Positions 29,568 through 38,248 of a stretch of DNA of 64,000 nucleotides are shown here, one piece after another. The notes below the pieces were generated by a model. It was not told the origin of the DNA, ran no database searches, and worked only from the letters and a program-made list of their open reading frames with translations. Source of the stretch: Acidobacteriaceae bacterium (lineage in GTDB: Bacteria; Acidobacteriota; Terriglobia; Terriglobales; Acidobacteriaceae); contig DAIDLI010000118.1 in the NCBI GenBank assembly GCA_027449545.1, positions 1-64,000 of the forward strand. Direction: 5' to 3'. Both the position numbers and the translations under genes were made by a program. Numbering within the stretch: the first letter of the stretch is position 1; the number at the start of each line of letters is the position of its first letter.

Positions 29568-29963
29568 ATGAGAAGCAACAATCGTGAAGCCAGCGCAGCT
29601 CACAGCAAGCGAGCGTGTTACAGCCTGCTGGGAACGGCTCTTTTATTTGCTGTGCAGGCTGCGAGTACCGCCCCGGCGCTGGCCGCACAATCGCCTTCGC
29701 CGGCGGTCAAGCACGGAGAGACGATCTTTAAAACCCGCTGCGCGGTGTGTCATACCAAAAAGCCTGGGGATACTTCCCCATTCGGGCCGCCGAATCTGTA
29801 TCAGGTGTTTGGGGCGAAGCCGCCGGCACTGACCGCGGAGCAGGCAGAGCAGATCATCAAGCATGGAAAGGGTCAGATGCCGGCTTTCATGGGCGTGCTG
29901 ACAACCACCGATATGCAGGATGTGATCGAATATCTTCGCACAGAGGGGCGCAAGAAGCAGTAG
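29568..29963 (+). CDS. Exported monohaem cytochrome c
   Basis: A 131-residue protein. The ATG at 29568 follows TTGGAGA. An N-terminal signal peptide (LLGTALLFAVQAASTAPALA) is followed by one class I haem site CAVCH, with the likely distal Met in KGQMPAFMG. It carries electrons in the periplasm; the partner is unknown. A strong terminator follows. Confidence 0.88.
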   Translation: MRSNNREASAAHSKRACYSLLGTALLFAVQAASTAPALAAQSPSPAVKHGETIFKTRCAVCHTKKPGDTSPFGPPNLYQVFGAKPPALTAEQAEQIIKHGKGQMPAFMGVLTTTDMQDVIEYLRTEGRKKQ

Positions 29964-29994
29964 CGCCTTTGCGGGCTCTTCTCCACACGAAAAG

Positions 29995-30030
29995 AAGCTC
30001 CTTCGAGTGACAGGCTCGAAGGAGCTTTTT
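29995..30030 (+). terminator. Rho-independent terminator after cytochrome c
   Basis: AAGCTCCTTCGAG and CTCGAAGGAGCTT make a perfect 13-bp stem around TGACAGG, ending in a run of T. Confidence 0.93.
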
Positions 30031-30209
30031 GTTTGCCGTGCAAGATGAAGCGAGCAGTTCTATCCCTCTGCGGGGCAGGCCTGCTCTACAGGCTTTGTAT
30101 GGCAGCGTTCGAGCGGAGAGGCGCGAGCGATAGAATGATCTGACTGCGCCATCCCGCCTACCTCGGAGAGGCGCCATACCCGTGATCGTGGATTGCATCC
30201 GGAGGAATT

Positions 30210-31343
30210 TTGTTGCATCGATACCGTGTTTTCTCCGCCGCGCTGGCACTGCTCGCCGCGATTCCGGCTCAATCGAAGGGACACAAGAGCGTCTCATCCA
30301 GAGAGCTGAAGATCACCGTTGTTGATGTAGAGGGCGGCGCGGCCACTCTATTTCTCACTCCGGAGGGCAAGTCGCTGCTCATTGACACTGGTTGGCCGCC
30401 GGACGTGGGCGGTCCGCAACCCACGCCGGGAGAGCTTCCGCCGCCACCGGCCAGATCGAGCGCCGATCGCATTGCAGCCGCTGCGGCCGCCATGGGCATC
30501 ACTCGAATCGACTATCTGGAGATGACCCATTACCACGTCGATCATGTCGGCGGCCTGCAATCGCTCCTGAAGAAGCTGCCGGTGGATACGTTCATCGATC
30601 ACGGCCCCAACCAGCAGGAACTGCCGCCGAATGCGAATGCGCGCGAGCGCGCTACTTCTCCGGCCACGCTCTACCCGGGATGGGTGGCGGCGTATCAGGG
30701 GCATCACCACATCACGGTTCACACCGGCCAGACGCTGAAGATCGGTTCGCTCCATCTTCAATTCGTGGCCAGCGCCGGCAAGGTGATCAACATGCCGTTG
30801 CCCGGTGCAGGGGAACTCAACCCGCTGTGCACGCATGTTGCGCAGAAAGCGCGCACCGGGGGCGAAGAGAACGTTCGCTCGCTGGGCACCCTCATCACCT
30901 TCAGCAAGACGCGTATTCTCGATCTTGGAGATTTGACCTGGAACAAGGAGCTGGAGTTGCTCTGCCCGGTGAACAAGATCGGGAAGGTGGACGTATACTT
31001 TGTGACCGGTCACGGTATGGATCTTTCCAGCAGCCCGCCCACCGCAGCATTCGATCCGCTGGTCGCGCTGATGCAGAACGGCCCACGCAAGGGTGGAGAC
31101 CCGGACGTGGTTCGAACCGTGGACCAGTTCCCCGCTTTGGAAGGGTTTTGGCGGCTGCACGCCAACGCCCAGTATCCGGAGATGGACGGCGATCCGCATT
31201 ACATCGCTAACCTGAACGGCCAACCGGATCACGCCTATCCGCTCAGGCTGGTGATTACGTGGGACGGCAAAATCACAGTGACTAATCCACGGAATGGGAT
31301 GAGCAGGACCTACCAGGCGCGCGCTACCGAAGCGGGATACTGA
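30210..31343 (+). CDS. Secreted metallo-beta-lactamase-fold hydrolase
   Basis: A 377-residue protein starting at TTG (30210) after GGAGGAATTT. It has a signal peptide (HRYRVFSAALALLAAIPAQS) and a ComEC-like MBL domain: ITVVDVEGGAATLFLTPEGKSLLIDTGW, then the metal motif THYHVDHVGG, an Asp in LDLGDLTW and a His in VTGHGMD. The substrate is unknown; related exported proteins are annotated as competence-like hydrolases. Confidence 0.82.
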   Translation: MLHRYRVFSAALALLAAIPAQSKGHKSVSSRELKITVVDVEGGAATLFLTPEGKSLLIDTGWPPDVGGPQPTPGELPPPPARSSADRIAAAAAAMGITRIDYLEMTHYHVDHVGGLQSLLKKLPVDTFIDHGPNQQELPPNANARERATSPATLYPGWVAAYQGHHHITVHTGQTLKIGSLHLQFVASAGKVINMPLPGAGELNPLCTHVAQKARTGGEENVRSLGTLITFSKTRILDLGDLTWNKELELLCPVNKIGKVDVYFVTGHGMDLSSSPPTAAFDPLVALMQNGPRKGGDPDVVRTVDQFPALEGFWRLHANAQYPEMDGDPHYIANLNGQPDHAYPLRLVITWDGKITVTNPRNGMSRTYQARATEAGY

Positions 31344-31353
31344 CGGCGCCGGA

Positions 31354-31884
31354 ATGCCTGCAATTCTGCGCGCGCTCGGCGCCATCGACATCCCGGTGGC
31401 CAGCGCCGGGATTGCCGGTCCCAACACCACGACTTGGGACTATCCGATCGACGCGTGGCGGCAGGTCACTGATGTGAATCTGAATGGCGTCTATTACTGC
31501 TGCCGCGCGGTGGTTCCGTACATGCTCAGACAGGAGTACGGCCGCATCGTGAACATCGCTTCCATTGCGGGCAAAGAGGGCAACCCCAACGCGCCCGCCT
31601 ATAGCGCCTCGAAGGCCGGGGTGATTGCCCTTACTAAATCGCTGGGCAAAGAGCTTTCCAAACACAATATCGCGGTGAACTGCATCACCCCAGCGGCCTG
31701 CCGCACACGCATCTTCGACCAGATGACCCAGCAGCATATTGATTACATGCTGAGCAAGATACCCCGTGGACGCTTCGTGGAGTTGGAAGAGATTGCCGCG
31801 ATGGTTGCCTGGTTGGTCTCGGCCGAGAACTCCTACACCACCGGCGCCGTATTCGATCTGAGCGGCGGCCGCGCCACCTACTGA
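31354..31884 (+). pseudogene. 5'-truncated short-chain dehydrogenase
   Basis: The frame reads only the last two thirds (176 residues) of a classical SDR of about 250 residues. The cofactor-binding TGxxxGIG segment and the first 75 or so residues are absent, and the NNAG motif has become VASAGIAGP. The catalytic SIAGKEGNPNAPAYSASK region is intact and the C-terminal end is complete. It starts 11 bases after the MBL gene stop, so a deletion probably joined the two. Without an NAD(P) site it is unlikely to be active. Confidence 0.8.
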
Positions 31885-32085
31885 TCCCCATTCAAGCCAT
31901 GCAGCAGAGCAAAGCTGGGGTCGCGCAGCTCGCGGGCGTCCGCTTGAGCAGCAGCCGGCGGCTGTGAGCTGGGGCACTGCTGAACACCGCCGCGGCCCAC
32001 GAATCTGTGCTGGAGCGGGCCCGCGTGTAGAATTCAGCGGAATTCGAAGCATCGCCCGTTGCGATATCCAAAATGGAGCGAGGAT

Positions 32086-34170
32086 ATGAAACTGAAATCT
32101 CGAAACACTCTCCTTGTGTTGGCGCAGATTGCGCTTCTGGTGTGGCTGGCTTCGCCGCTGCTTCTGCACGGTGAAGAAGGTATGTGGACCTTCAACAATT
32201 TTCCGTCGCGCACGGTGGCAGCACACTACGGATTCGCTCCCTCCCAGCAATGGCTCAATCACGTCCGATTGTCGTCTTTGCGCATCGCGGAAGGATGTTC
32301 CGCCTCCTTTATCTCACCGCACGGCCTGGTGATGACCAATCACCATTGCGTCCTGGAATGCGTACAGCAGCTCTCCACGGCCGGGCACGACTTCGTCCAG
32401 AACGGATTCATCGCCCAGAGCGCGGCGGAAGAGAAGGAGTGTCCTGTCTTCGAGCTTGACCAACTCATGCAGATCAGTGACGTCACCGCCGAAGTGCAGA
32501 GAGCGATTGCCGGCAAGACGGGCGCCGCTGCCTCTGCCGCGTTGCATGGGAAGGAAGCGGAGCTTGAAAAGAGCTGCGACTCCGATTCTTCCACTCTCTG
32601 CCAGGTCGTCTCGCTCTATGAGGGCGGCGTCTACAATCTTTACCGCTATAAAAAGTACACCGACGTGCGCCTGGTCTTTGCGCCAGAGATGTCGGTGGCG
32701 CAATTCGGCGGTGATCCCGACAACTTCAATTTTCCGCGCTTCGATTTCGACATCGGCATGGTGCGCGTTTATGAGAACGGTCATCCCATCTCGAGCCCCA
32801 ACTATCTGAAGTGGAGCGCAGACGGCTCGAAGAAGGGCGAACTCGTATTCGTCTCCGGCAATCCCGGTGGAACCAGCCGCCAGCTTACCGTGGCGCAACT
32901 CGCATTCGAGCGCGACACGGATCTCCCCAATCTGATCCCCGCCATCTCCGAGCGTCGCGGGCTTCTCGAGCGTTTTAATGCCGAGAGTCCTGAGCGCGCT
33001 CGCCAAGGCGGCGAAGCGCTGTTCTTCGACGAGAACACCTATAAAGTGATCTTTGGCCGCGAGCAGGCGTTGCTCGATCCCGAGTTTTTTGCAACCAAGG
33101 TCGCCGAAGAGAAGCATCTGCGAAGCGCTGTGGATGCCAATCCGAAACTTGCCGTCGATCGCTCGGCCTGGAACGACATCGTGCAAATCCAGAAGGTGCG
33201 CGCCGATCATTTTGACGGGGAATTTGCCATCGGATTGTTCCGTTTTTCGACTCTGTTGAACGATGCCGTCGCGCTCGTACGCTCAGCCGATCAGCGCAAG
33301 CTACCCAACAGCGAGCGACTGCGCGGGTACACCGATCAGGGGCTCGCTCGCATGCAGCACAACCTCGCCGCGCGTGTGCCAATTTACAAGGATTTGGAAG
33401 AGATGCAACTCGGCTGGATCTTCTCCGCGGCCCGCCGCCAACTCGGGGTCGACGATCCGCTGGTGGTAAAGATGCTGGGCAAAGAGTCACCCGAACAGCT
33501 CGCCCAGCGGCTGGTGGCCGGTACGTACCTGGACGACCCAGCCGTCCGCGCGGATCTGTACAAAGGTGGCGAGGCCGCCATCCAGGCCTCCACAGATCCC
33601 ATGATTGTGTTCGTACGCAGCATCGAGCCGGACCTGCTCGCGATCGTGAAAAACTCTGAAGCGCAGATTGACGCTCCAACTCGCGCCGCCGCCGAACGCA
33701 TCGCCAAAGCGCGCTTCGCTATTTACGGGACCAGCATCTATCCCGACGCGACCTTCACGCCGCGTCTCAGCTACGGTACCGTGAAGGGCTTCACGGACGC
33801 ACGCGGCCATGTCGTGCAGCCCTACACCACGCTCGGGCAGCTCTTCGAACGCGCTACTGGTGCGCCGCCCTTCAAGCTGCCGCCCAGCTGGATCCATGCC
33901 CAATCCAGCTTGAACTCCTCCACGCCGATGAACCTGTGCACCACCAACGACATCATCGGCGGCAACTCGGGCAGCCCAATGGTGAATGAAAAAGGGGAGA
34001 TCGTCGGGCTCATCTTCGATGGCAACATCTATTCCATCGGCGGCGATTACGGCTATGATGCGGCCAAGAATCGTGCTGTCGCAGTCGACAGTCGCGCGCT
34101 GATCGAAGGGCTGGGCAAGGTTTATCACCTTACCCGCATTGTGGATGAGATTCAGTCCGCCCGTCAGTAG
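32086..34170 (+). CDS. S46 family dipeptidyl-peptidase (DPP7/DPP11 type)
   Basis: A 694-residue exported exopeptidase; the ATG at 32086 follows GCGAGGAT and a signal peptide precedes EEGMWTFNNFP, the mature start typical of S46. The chymotrypsin-like triad is His in VMTNHHCVLE, Asp in FGGDPDNFNFPRFD and Ser in GGNSGSPM. Eighteen residues after the catalytic Ser is Gly (LIFDGN), the position reported to be Gly in DPP7 (hydrophobic P1) and Arg in DPP11 (acidic P1); this points to DPP7-like specificity. It removes dipeptides from peptide N-termini in the periplasm. Confidence 0.92.
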   Translation: MKLKSRNTLLVLAQIALLVWLASPLLLHGEEGMWTFNNFPSRTVAAHYGFAPSQQWLNHVRLSSLRIAEGCSASFISPHGLVMTNHHCVLECVQQLSTAGHDFVQNGFIAQSAAEEKECPVFELDQLMQISDVTAEVQRAIAGKTGAAASAALHGKEAELEKSCDSDSSTLCQVVSLYEGGVYNLYRYKKYTDVRLVFAPEMSVAQFGGDPDNFNFPRFDFDIGMVRVYENGHPISSPNYLKWSADGSKKGELVFVSGNPGGTSRQLTVAQLAFERDTDLPNLIPAISERRGLLERFNAESPERARQGGEALFFDENTYKVIFGREQALLDPEFFATKVAEEKHLRSAVDANPKLAVDRSAWNDIVQIQKVRADHFDGEFAIGLFRFSTLLNDAVALVRSADQRKLPNSERLRGYTDQGLARMQHNLAARVPIYKDLEEMQLGWIFSAARRQLGVDDPLVVKMLGKESPEQLAQRLVAGTYLDDPAVRADLYKGGEAAIQASTDPMIVFVRSIEPDLLAIVKNSEAQIDAPTRAAAERIAKARFAIYGTSIYPDATFTPRLSYGTVKGFTDARGHVVQPYTTLGQLFERATGAPPFKLPPSWIHAQSSLNSSTPMNLCTTNDIIGGNSGSPMVNEKGEIVGLIFDGNIYSIGGDYGYDAAKNRAVAVDSRALIEGLGKVYHLTRIVDEIQSARQ

Positions 34171-34187
34171 GGAAGTGGGCGAACTGA

Positions 34188-34273
34188 GGCCGTGGTCGAA
34201 AGAGGCCGTCAGACAAATTGCTTGTGTGGCGCCGCCCGTGCAACGCAATGGAGTCGCGAGGGCGACCACGGCC
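34188..34273. repeat. Long-range inverted repeat downstream of S46 gene
   Basis: GGCCGTGGTCG (34188-34198) and CGACCACGGCC (34263-34273) are perfect complements enclosing 64 bases. It fills most of the gap between the peptidase and tRNA-Arg and may be a terminator structure or part of an unknown RNA. Confidence 0.5.
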
Positions 34274-34307
34274 AGGTTCTGGGGGAATCCAGATGAACGG
34301 CTGATTC

Positions 34308-34384
34308 TGGTAGGCGAGGCGGGAATCGAACCCACAACCCCCGGCTTAGAAGGCCGGTGCTCTATCCAGTTGAGCTACTCGCCC
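34308..34384 (-). tRNA. tRNA-Arg (anticodon TCT)
   Basis: The minus strand folds as a cloverleaf: acceptor GGGCGAG/CTCGCCT, D-arm GCTC...GAGC, anticodon stem CCGGC/GCCGG with loop CTTCTAA, T-arm GTGGG-TTCGATT-CCCGC. The 3' CCA is encoded. Confidence 0.95.
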
Positions 34385-35439
34385 CTGCCCCTCATTGTAC
34401 CGTTTGTGGTGTGGCTCTCTGCGTCGGGGCGGCCAGGATCGCCGGGGGCGTCGGCTGCGAACTCCTGCAGAAAGCGAACGAGCATCGCTTCAGCCCAGTG
34501 AATCTCCTCACCGCGCCCGCGACCCAGGAAGGCGCAGTGGCCGCCGTGGCGTGTTTCCACAAACTGGATGCGGGGATTGGCCGCTATCCGTGCGCGCGTC
34601 TCCGGCAGCAGGCGGATGAAGGGATCGTCCTGCGCAGACAGCACCAGCGTAGGCACGGCGATACGGTCGATCACCCGGGCGCTGGCGACGCGATAGTAAT
34701 AATCGTCTGCGTTGGCGAAGCCGCAATGCGGAGCCACAATCTTGTCGTCAAACTCGCGGATCGAGCCGACGGGCCCGAGTCCTTCGAGCCGGTAAATCTC
34801 CGGATACAGCTCGGCTTTCCTGCGGATGCGGCGCATCAGGCCGCGCAGAAAGTGCCACTCGTAGGCGCGGTTGGCCGGCTCGTGCAGGGCGTCCGCGCTG
34901 GGGGCGAGGTCGATCACCGGACAGACAGTTGCAACTGCCGCCAGAGGAGGACGGCCTCCCCACTCGCCGGCCAGTTTGAGGACCAGGTTGCCGCCCATCG
35001 AATAGCCCACCAGCGCGACCCGCTCGAGCCGGTGGGCGCGCGTGAAGTGCTCCACGACCGCGGCCACGTCCGCGGAGCGGCCGGAGTGATAGAGGGTGGG
35101 AGTCAGCGCCTCGGTGCCGTTGCAGTTGCGCATGTTCATGCGAACCACGTTCATGCCCGCTGCCCAGGCGCGTCCCGCGATTCCGCGGATGTAGCGGGAG
35201 TCGGAGGAGCCCTCCAGGCCGTGCAGCAGAACCACGGTCAGCCGTCCGGAACGAACCGCGGGCGGTTGCCAGTGGGAGTGACACAGTACATGGCTGCCGT
35301 CGCCGGCATCCACCTCCACGGTTTCTTCTTGCGTCTGCAATGGGAAGGGAGGGCGGGGCCAGAAGTTGCCAAAGATGGTTTGCAGGTGTCCGCTGCGCAG
35401 GCCGCGGCGCGGTTCATACCTGGTCATCCAGTCGGGCAT
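34375..35439 (-). CDS. YheT-like alpha/beta-hydrolase (COG0429)
   Basis: A 354-residue hydrolase from the ATG at 35439 (MPDWMTRYEPRRGLRSGHLQ); the frame stays open up to tRNA-His, but the upstream part is not protein-like. An ATG 12 bases later (35427) is an alternative. The family opening RSGHLQTIFGNFWPR is present. The triad is Ser in LVGYSMGGNL, Asp in LSAQDDPF and His in RHGGHCAFLG; the oxyanion segment is LLHGLEGSS. It is a predicted esterase of unknown substrate. The stop codon lies ten bases inside the tRNA-Arg gene, which is unusual. Confidence 0.88.
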   Translation of the reverse strand: MPDWMTRYEPRRGLRSGHLQTIFGNFWPRPPFPLQTQEETVEVDAGDGSHVLCHSHWQPPAVRSGRLTVVLLHGLEGSSDSRYIRGIAGRAWAAGMNVVRMNMRNCNGTEALTPTLYHSGRSADVAAVVEHFTRAHRLERVALVGYSMGGNLVLKLAGEWGGRPPLAAVATVCPVIDLAPSADALHEPANRAYEWHFLRGLMRRIRRKAELYPEIYRLEGLGPVGSIREFDDKIVAPHCGFANADDYYYRVASARVIDRIAVPTLVLSAQDDPFIRLLPETRARIAANPRIQFVETRHGGHCAFLGRGRGEEIHWAEAMLVRFLQEFAADAPGDPGRPDAESHTTNGTMRGRGE

Positions 35440-35547
35440 CCCGGGAAGGGAACTGCCGGGTGACGCTTGATTCGAGCGGATTTCGGGGCGACGGGGCGTG
35501 TGGGAAGGCACGGAAGGAAAAAAGCCGCTCACGCGGCCCAGGCGAAC

Positions 35548-35623
35548 TGGGGCGGCTAGTGGGGATCGAACCCACGACATCCTGAGCCACAGTCAGGCGT
35601 TCTGCCGCTGAACTATAGCCGCC
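35548..35623 (-). tRNA. tRNA-His (anticodon GTG)
   Basis: The minus strand gives an 8-bp acceptor (GGCGGCTA/TAGCCGCC) that includes the G at position -1 paired with C73, as expected for tRNA-His. Anticodon loop CTGTGGC, T-arm GTGGG-TTCGATC-CCCAC, CCA encoded. Confidence 0.95.
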
Positions 35624-35676
35624 GTCTACGTTCTTGATTGTAGCATCGAAGATAATGTCCGCGCCCGCTGGGATTT

Positions 35677-36237
35677 GTGCGCGCGCTGGGCGCCGCTGCA
35701 CGCGCGATGCAAGGAGCCGACGCCATCTCGCACCGTCCCCAGCCGCCGGGTACCGAGCCCGGACCGCGCTGGCGGTTTGGCGCCCGGCTGTTCCGGAACG
35801 AGAGCCTCGAGGATCTGGAGTTTCTGCTCGATGAGGTGTTTCGGTTGCCGGGGACGCGGATTCGCTTCGGCTTCGATGGTCTGGTGGGGCTCATCCCCGG
35901 TATCGGGGATCTCGTGGCGGGATTGCTCTCGTTGCTGTTCCCCCTGGCCGCCTGGAGCCGCGGTTTGCCCAAGGTGACGCTGCTTCGGATGGCCGTCAAT
36001 CTTGCCATTGGCGTGTTGGTCGGTTCGATTCCGTTTGCCGGCGACGCATTTGACATTTGGTGGAAGCCCAATCGCCGCAACCTCCGCCTTTTGCGCCGTC
36101 ACATCGGCCGGCCGCACCGCCATACCTGGCGCGACTGGGCGTTTTTGATGCTTCTGGGGATCTGCCTGGTCGCCGTCTTTGCTCTTCCGCTGGTGGTGCT
36201 GGCATGGATCGTGCTCTGGGTGTGGCATCATCGCTGA
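35677..36237 (+). CDS. DUF4112 membrane protein
   Basis: 186 residues from GTG at 35677; the ATG at 35707 is an equally possible start and would remove ten residues. The DUF4112 domain begins LEFLLDEVFRLPGTRIRFGF and continues DGLVGLIPGIGDLVAGLLS, with two hydrophobic segments and a third near the C-terminus (FLMLLGICLVAVFALPLVVL). Function unknown; widespread and usually monocistronic. It is the last gene before tRNA-Pro and the accessory region. Confidence 0.8.
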   Translation: MRALGAAARAMQGADAISHRPQPPGTEPGPRWRFGARLFRNESLEDLEFLLDEVFRLPGTRIRFGFDGLVGLIPGIGDLVAGLLSLLFPLAAWSRGLPKVTLLRMAVNLAIGVLVGSIPFAGDAFDIWWKPNRRNLRLLRRHIGRPHRHTWRDWAFLMLLGICLVAVFALPLVVLAWIVLWVWHHR

Positions 36238-36305
36238 GCTAGGGCGGAGCCGCGGTTTCCCAGGCTGCCGGGCGGCGCGTGCCGGGTTACAATCGAGGGG
36301 AGGTT

Positions 36306-36382
36306 CGGGGCGTAGCGCAGTCTGGTAGCGCATCTGCTTTGGGAGCAGAGGGTCGGGGGTTCGAATCCCTCCGCCCCGACCA
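36306..36382 (+). tRNA. tRNA-Pro (anticodon TGG)
   Basis: Acceptor CGGGGCG/CGCCCCG, anticodon stem TCTGC/GCAGA with loop TTTGGGA, T-arm GGGGG-TTCGAAT-CCCTC, discriminator A and encoded CCA. It marks the change from core to accessory genes and is a plausible integration site. Confidence 0.96.
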
Positions 36383-36546
36383 TCGTAAACAACAGATATT
36401 TCAAGCGATATGGCCGGCTCCGGTCACGCATCTGCTTTTTACCGCTACATGGGTGTCGATGATTTTGTAGCGGTCGCATCCTCGCTGTATTTCCCACTGA
36501 TATTCCACGTAGCAAGTTTCTTGGAATCCATGCGAACCGCCGGGCG

Positions 36547-37213
36547 TTATTCCACCAGCGTAACGCCAATCATCCTCATCGTGCTTTCCAGCGTTGAATA
36601 CTGCGCTGCATTTTTCGCAAATTCCCCTTCGAGCGACTTCTGAAAGAACTCGCTTTTGGGATTCGGATCAAAACCGATGTATCCGCGCATCCGTGATGGG
36701 GCACCTGTTCGCAGGAGGGTGCGGTAGTAGCAAATGCTTCGTCCGCTGCCGTCCTCGGCGTAAAGCGAGGCACCTTCCAACCGCTCGCCCGGTGTCGGCG
36801 GGCGAAGAATAATCGCGTAGTCATCGCTCCATACGTTTGCCCAAAGCGGGCCATACCAGATCGGCAGGGGATTTCGATTGGGAATCCAATCTTCCAGTTC
36901 TCGGGTGCCTTTGAGATTCTTGAGCACTCGGCTGGCCTTGAAAATATGATTCACCACCGCGATGTTTCCGATGTCGTCCACGGAAAGCTCAACTAATCCC
37001 CACTGTGCGAAACCGCTCAAGACCCCTTGTTTGTAGTCGCTTTCGCGGCGTAAATCCTCGCGATAGCACTGCCTTCGCCAGCAAGGCAGTACGCCAGCAC
37101 TATGATCACGCACTACGTTTGTAGTGCGTGATCATAATGCTGGAAATGGAAGGTGCGTTTTCGTGTCGAATTTCCAACTCGGCTGTTGAAAGTGGCCTTG
37201 CCATCGTTTGCAT
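36547..37213 (-). pseudogene. Frameshifted unknown gene (13-base templated insertion)
   Basis: An ATG at 37213, nine bases after the stop of the upstream gene, opens a frame MQTMARPLSTAELEIRHEN...ITHYKRSA that stops at 37106. The remainder continues in another frame from SAGVLPCWRRQCYRED to the stop at 36547. Removing 13 bases (GTGATCATAGTGC, minus strand) restores one continuous frame HYKRSAGVLPCW of 217 residues, and the total length then becomes an exact number of codons. The same insertion perfects a hairpin. I recognise no family in the protein (motifs NRNPLPIWYGPLWANVWSDDY, GYIGFDPNP). It is the last member of a four-gene minus-strand cluster. Alternatively a shorter protein starts at GTG 37113. 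Confidence 0.65.
37094..37143. repeat. Near-perfect 50-base palindrome inside the frameshifted gene
   Basis: CCAGCA-C-TATGATCACGCACTAC pairs with GTAGTGCGTGATCATA-A-TGCTGG around GTTT: 23-base arms with one mismatch, the inner 16 bases perfect. A second hairpin (ACTGCCTT/AAGGCAGT) lies just to its left. No T-run follows on either strand, so it is not a terminator. Confidence 0.9.
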
Positions 37214-37221
37214 GATCGCTC

Positions 37222-37698
37222 TTAAATCGCCGTGCCGGAAATGATGAGTCGCATGTAGATGTAATCCTGCTTGAGCCGGTGCCGCAGTTTTTCCTTCCAT
37301 TCGTGGAGCGCGCGAAGATCACCGCCGGTGAAGACCCCGTCCACTTCCATGCGCACAAGTTCATCCGGCACGCCCGTGTTCTTGGTTTCGTCCCAATACC
37401 ACCCGGTTGCCCGCGTAAGGGTGTACCCGCTGAACATCTGTTGCACTTCGTTGATCGTCCTCTGTATCAATGCCTTTGAAACCGGCTTCCGGTGGCCTTT
37501 CAAGTCTGGGTTATGGAAAAGCGGCAAGAGGAGAATAAGAGTTTGCCAATGGTGTGGATTATCTGAACACCGCGTCTTATTCCCTGTCGTGGCAAGAGCC
37601 ACGCCGCTTCCGATGCGCCTTTTCGGGTGGCGCGGGCGTCGAAACGCCGGGAAGGTCGGCCGTAAGGGTCCGTCGGGTTCGAGAGCGACAGTTGGCAT
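37222..37698 (-). CDS. Hypothetical protein
   Basis: 158 residues from the ATG at 37698, which follows the stop of the upstream gene by seven bases; AAAGAGA lies before it. The first 55 residues are basic and proline-rich (LRPTFPAFRRPRHPKRRIGS), the rest is folded-looking: LLPLFHNPDLKGHRKPVSKA, then RATGWYWDETKNTGVPDELV and a C-terminal ALHEWKEKLRHRLKQDYIYM. I do not recognise the family. The tight spacing places it in an operon with the winged-helix and receiver-like genes. Confidence 0.65.
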   Translation of the reverse strand: MPTVALEPDGPLRPTFPAFRRPRHPKRRIGSGVALATTGNKTRCSDNPHHWQTLILLLPLFHNPDLKGHRKPVSKALIQRTINEVQQMFSGYTLTRATGWYWDETKNTGVPDELVRMEVDGVFTGGDLRALHEWKEKLRHRLKQDYIYMRLIISGTAI

Positions 37699-37705
37699 AA
37701 TCTCT

Positions 37706-38248
37706 TTACCCCATGGAGCTTCCGTTGACATGCGCGAATTCACATGGAAGGGCGAGGCGGTATGCAGTGATATTGAGTAAGTCCGTTGGTTCGGAGACGA
37801 GAATCTTTTCCGGACGCATATCCAGTCCTGCCTGTGCGGACGCCTTGGCGAGCAGCCTGCGGAAGCGAGAGATGAACACCTTGATGGACCGTCGGGCCAA
37901 TCGAATGGCTCGTCTCTGCTTGCTCGCCGTATTTGTGCCGAGATGCGTATAGAAAGGATGAGAGGCGGCAATCTGTTCAATTTGCGCGGCGCTCAAGAGC
38001 ATTGACCGTTTACGCGCGAGAATATCGACAACGACGAGTCCTGTAGGGGAGAGCGCGAGTGCGATCAAGCATCCGCCTACTCCAAGGAAAACCTGGTCGA
38101 TTGTTTCTCCGCTGTGACAGGCGGTGCCCGGCTGATGGTGACCGTGCACAATCACCAATCGAGCTTGCGCGGACCGCGTCTGTTTTCGTTTCGCAACAAG
38201 ATAATCGACCGCAAGGGCGACATGTGCGAAGCTTAAGCTAATGCTCAT
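37706..38248 (-). CDS. Winged-helix (OmpR-type) DNA-binding protein, probable
   Basis: 180 residues from ATG 38248, overlapping the end of the upstream gene by 11 bases. The middle and C-terminal parts resemble the OmpR/PhoB effector fold: LIALALSPTGLVVVDILARK, LLSAAQIEQIAASHPFY, recognition-helix region RSIKVFISRFRRLLAKA and a closing ILVSEPTDLLNITAYRLALP like the terminal beta hairpin (GYRL). It is probably a transcription regulator whose target may be its own divergent promoter region. The N-terminal 60 residues are unassigned. Confidence 0.6.
   Translation of the reverse strand: MSISLSFAHVALAVDYLVAKRKQTRSAQARLVIVHGHHQPGTACHSGETIDQVFLGVGGCLIALALSPTGLVVVDILARKRSMLLSAAQIEQIAASHPFYTHLGTNTASKQRRAIRLARRSIKVFISRFRRLLAKASAQAGLDMRPEKILVSEPTDLLNITAYRLALPCEFAHVNGSSMG

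Noticed and set aside
37101-37136. Palindrome as a rho-independent terminator
   Set aside because: No T-run on either strand and it lies inside a coding frame; a templated mutation explains it better.
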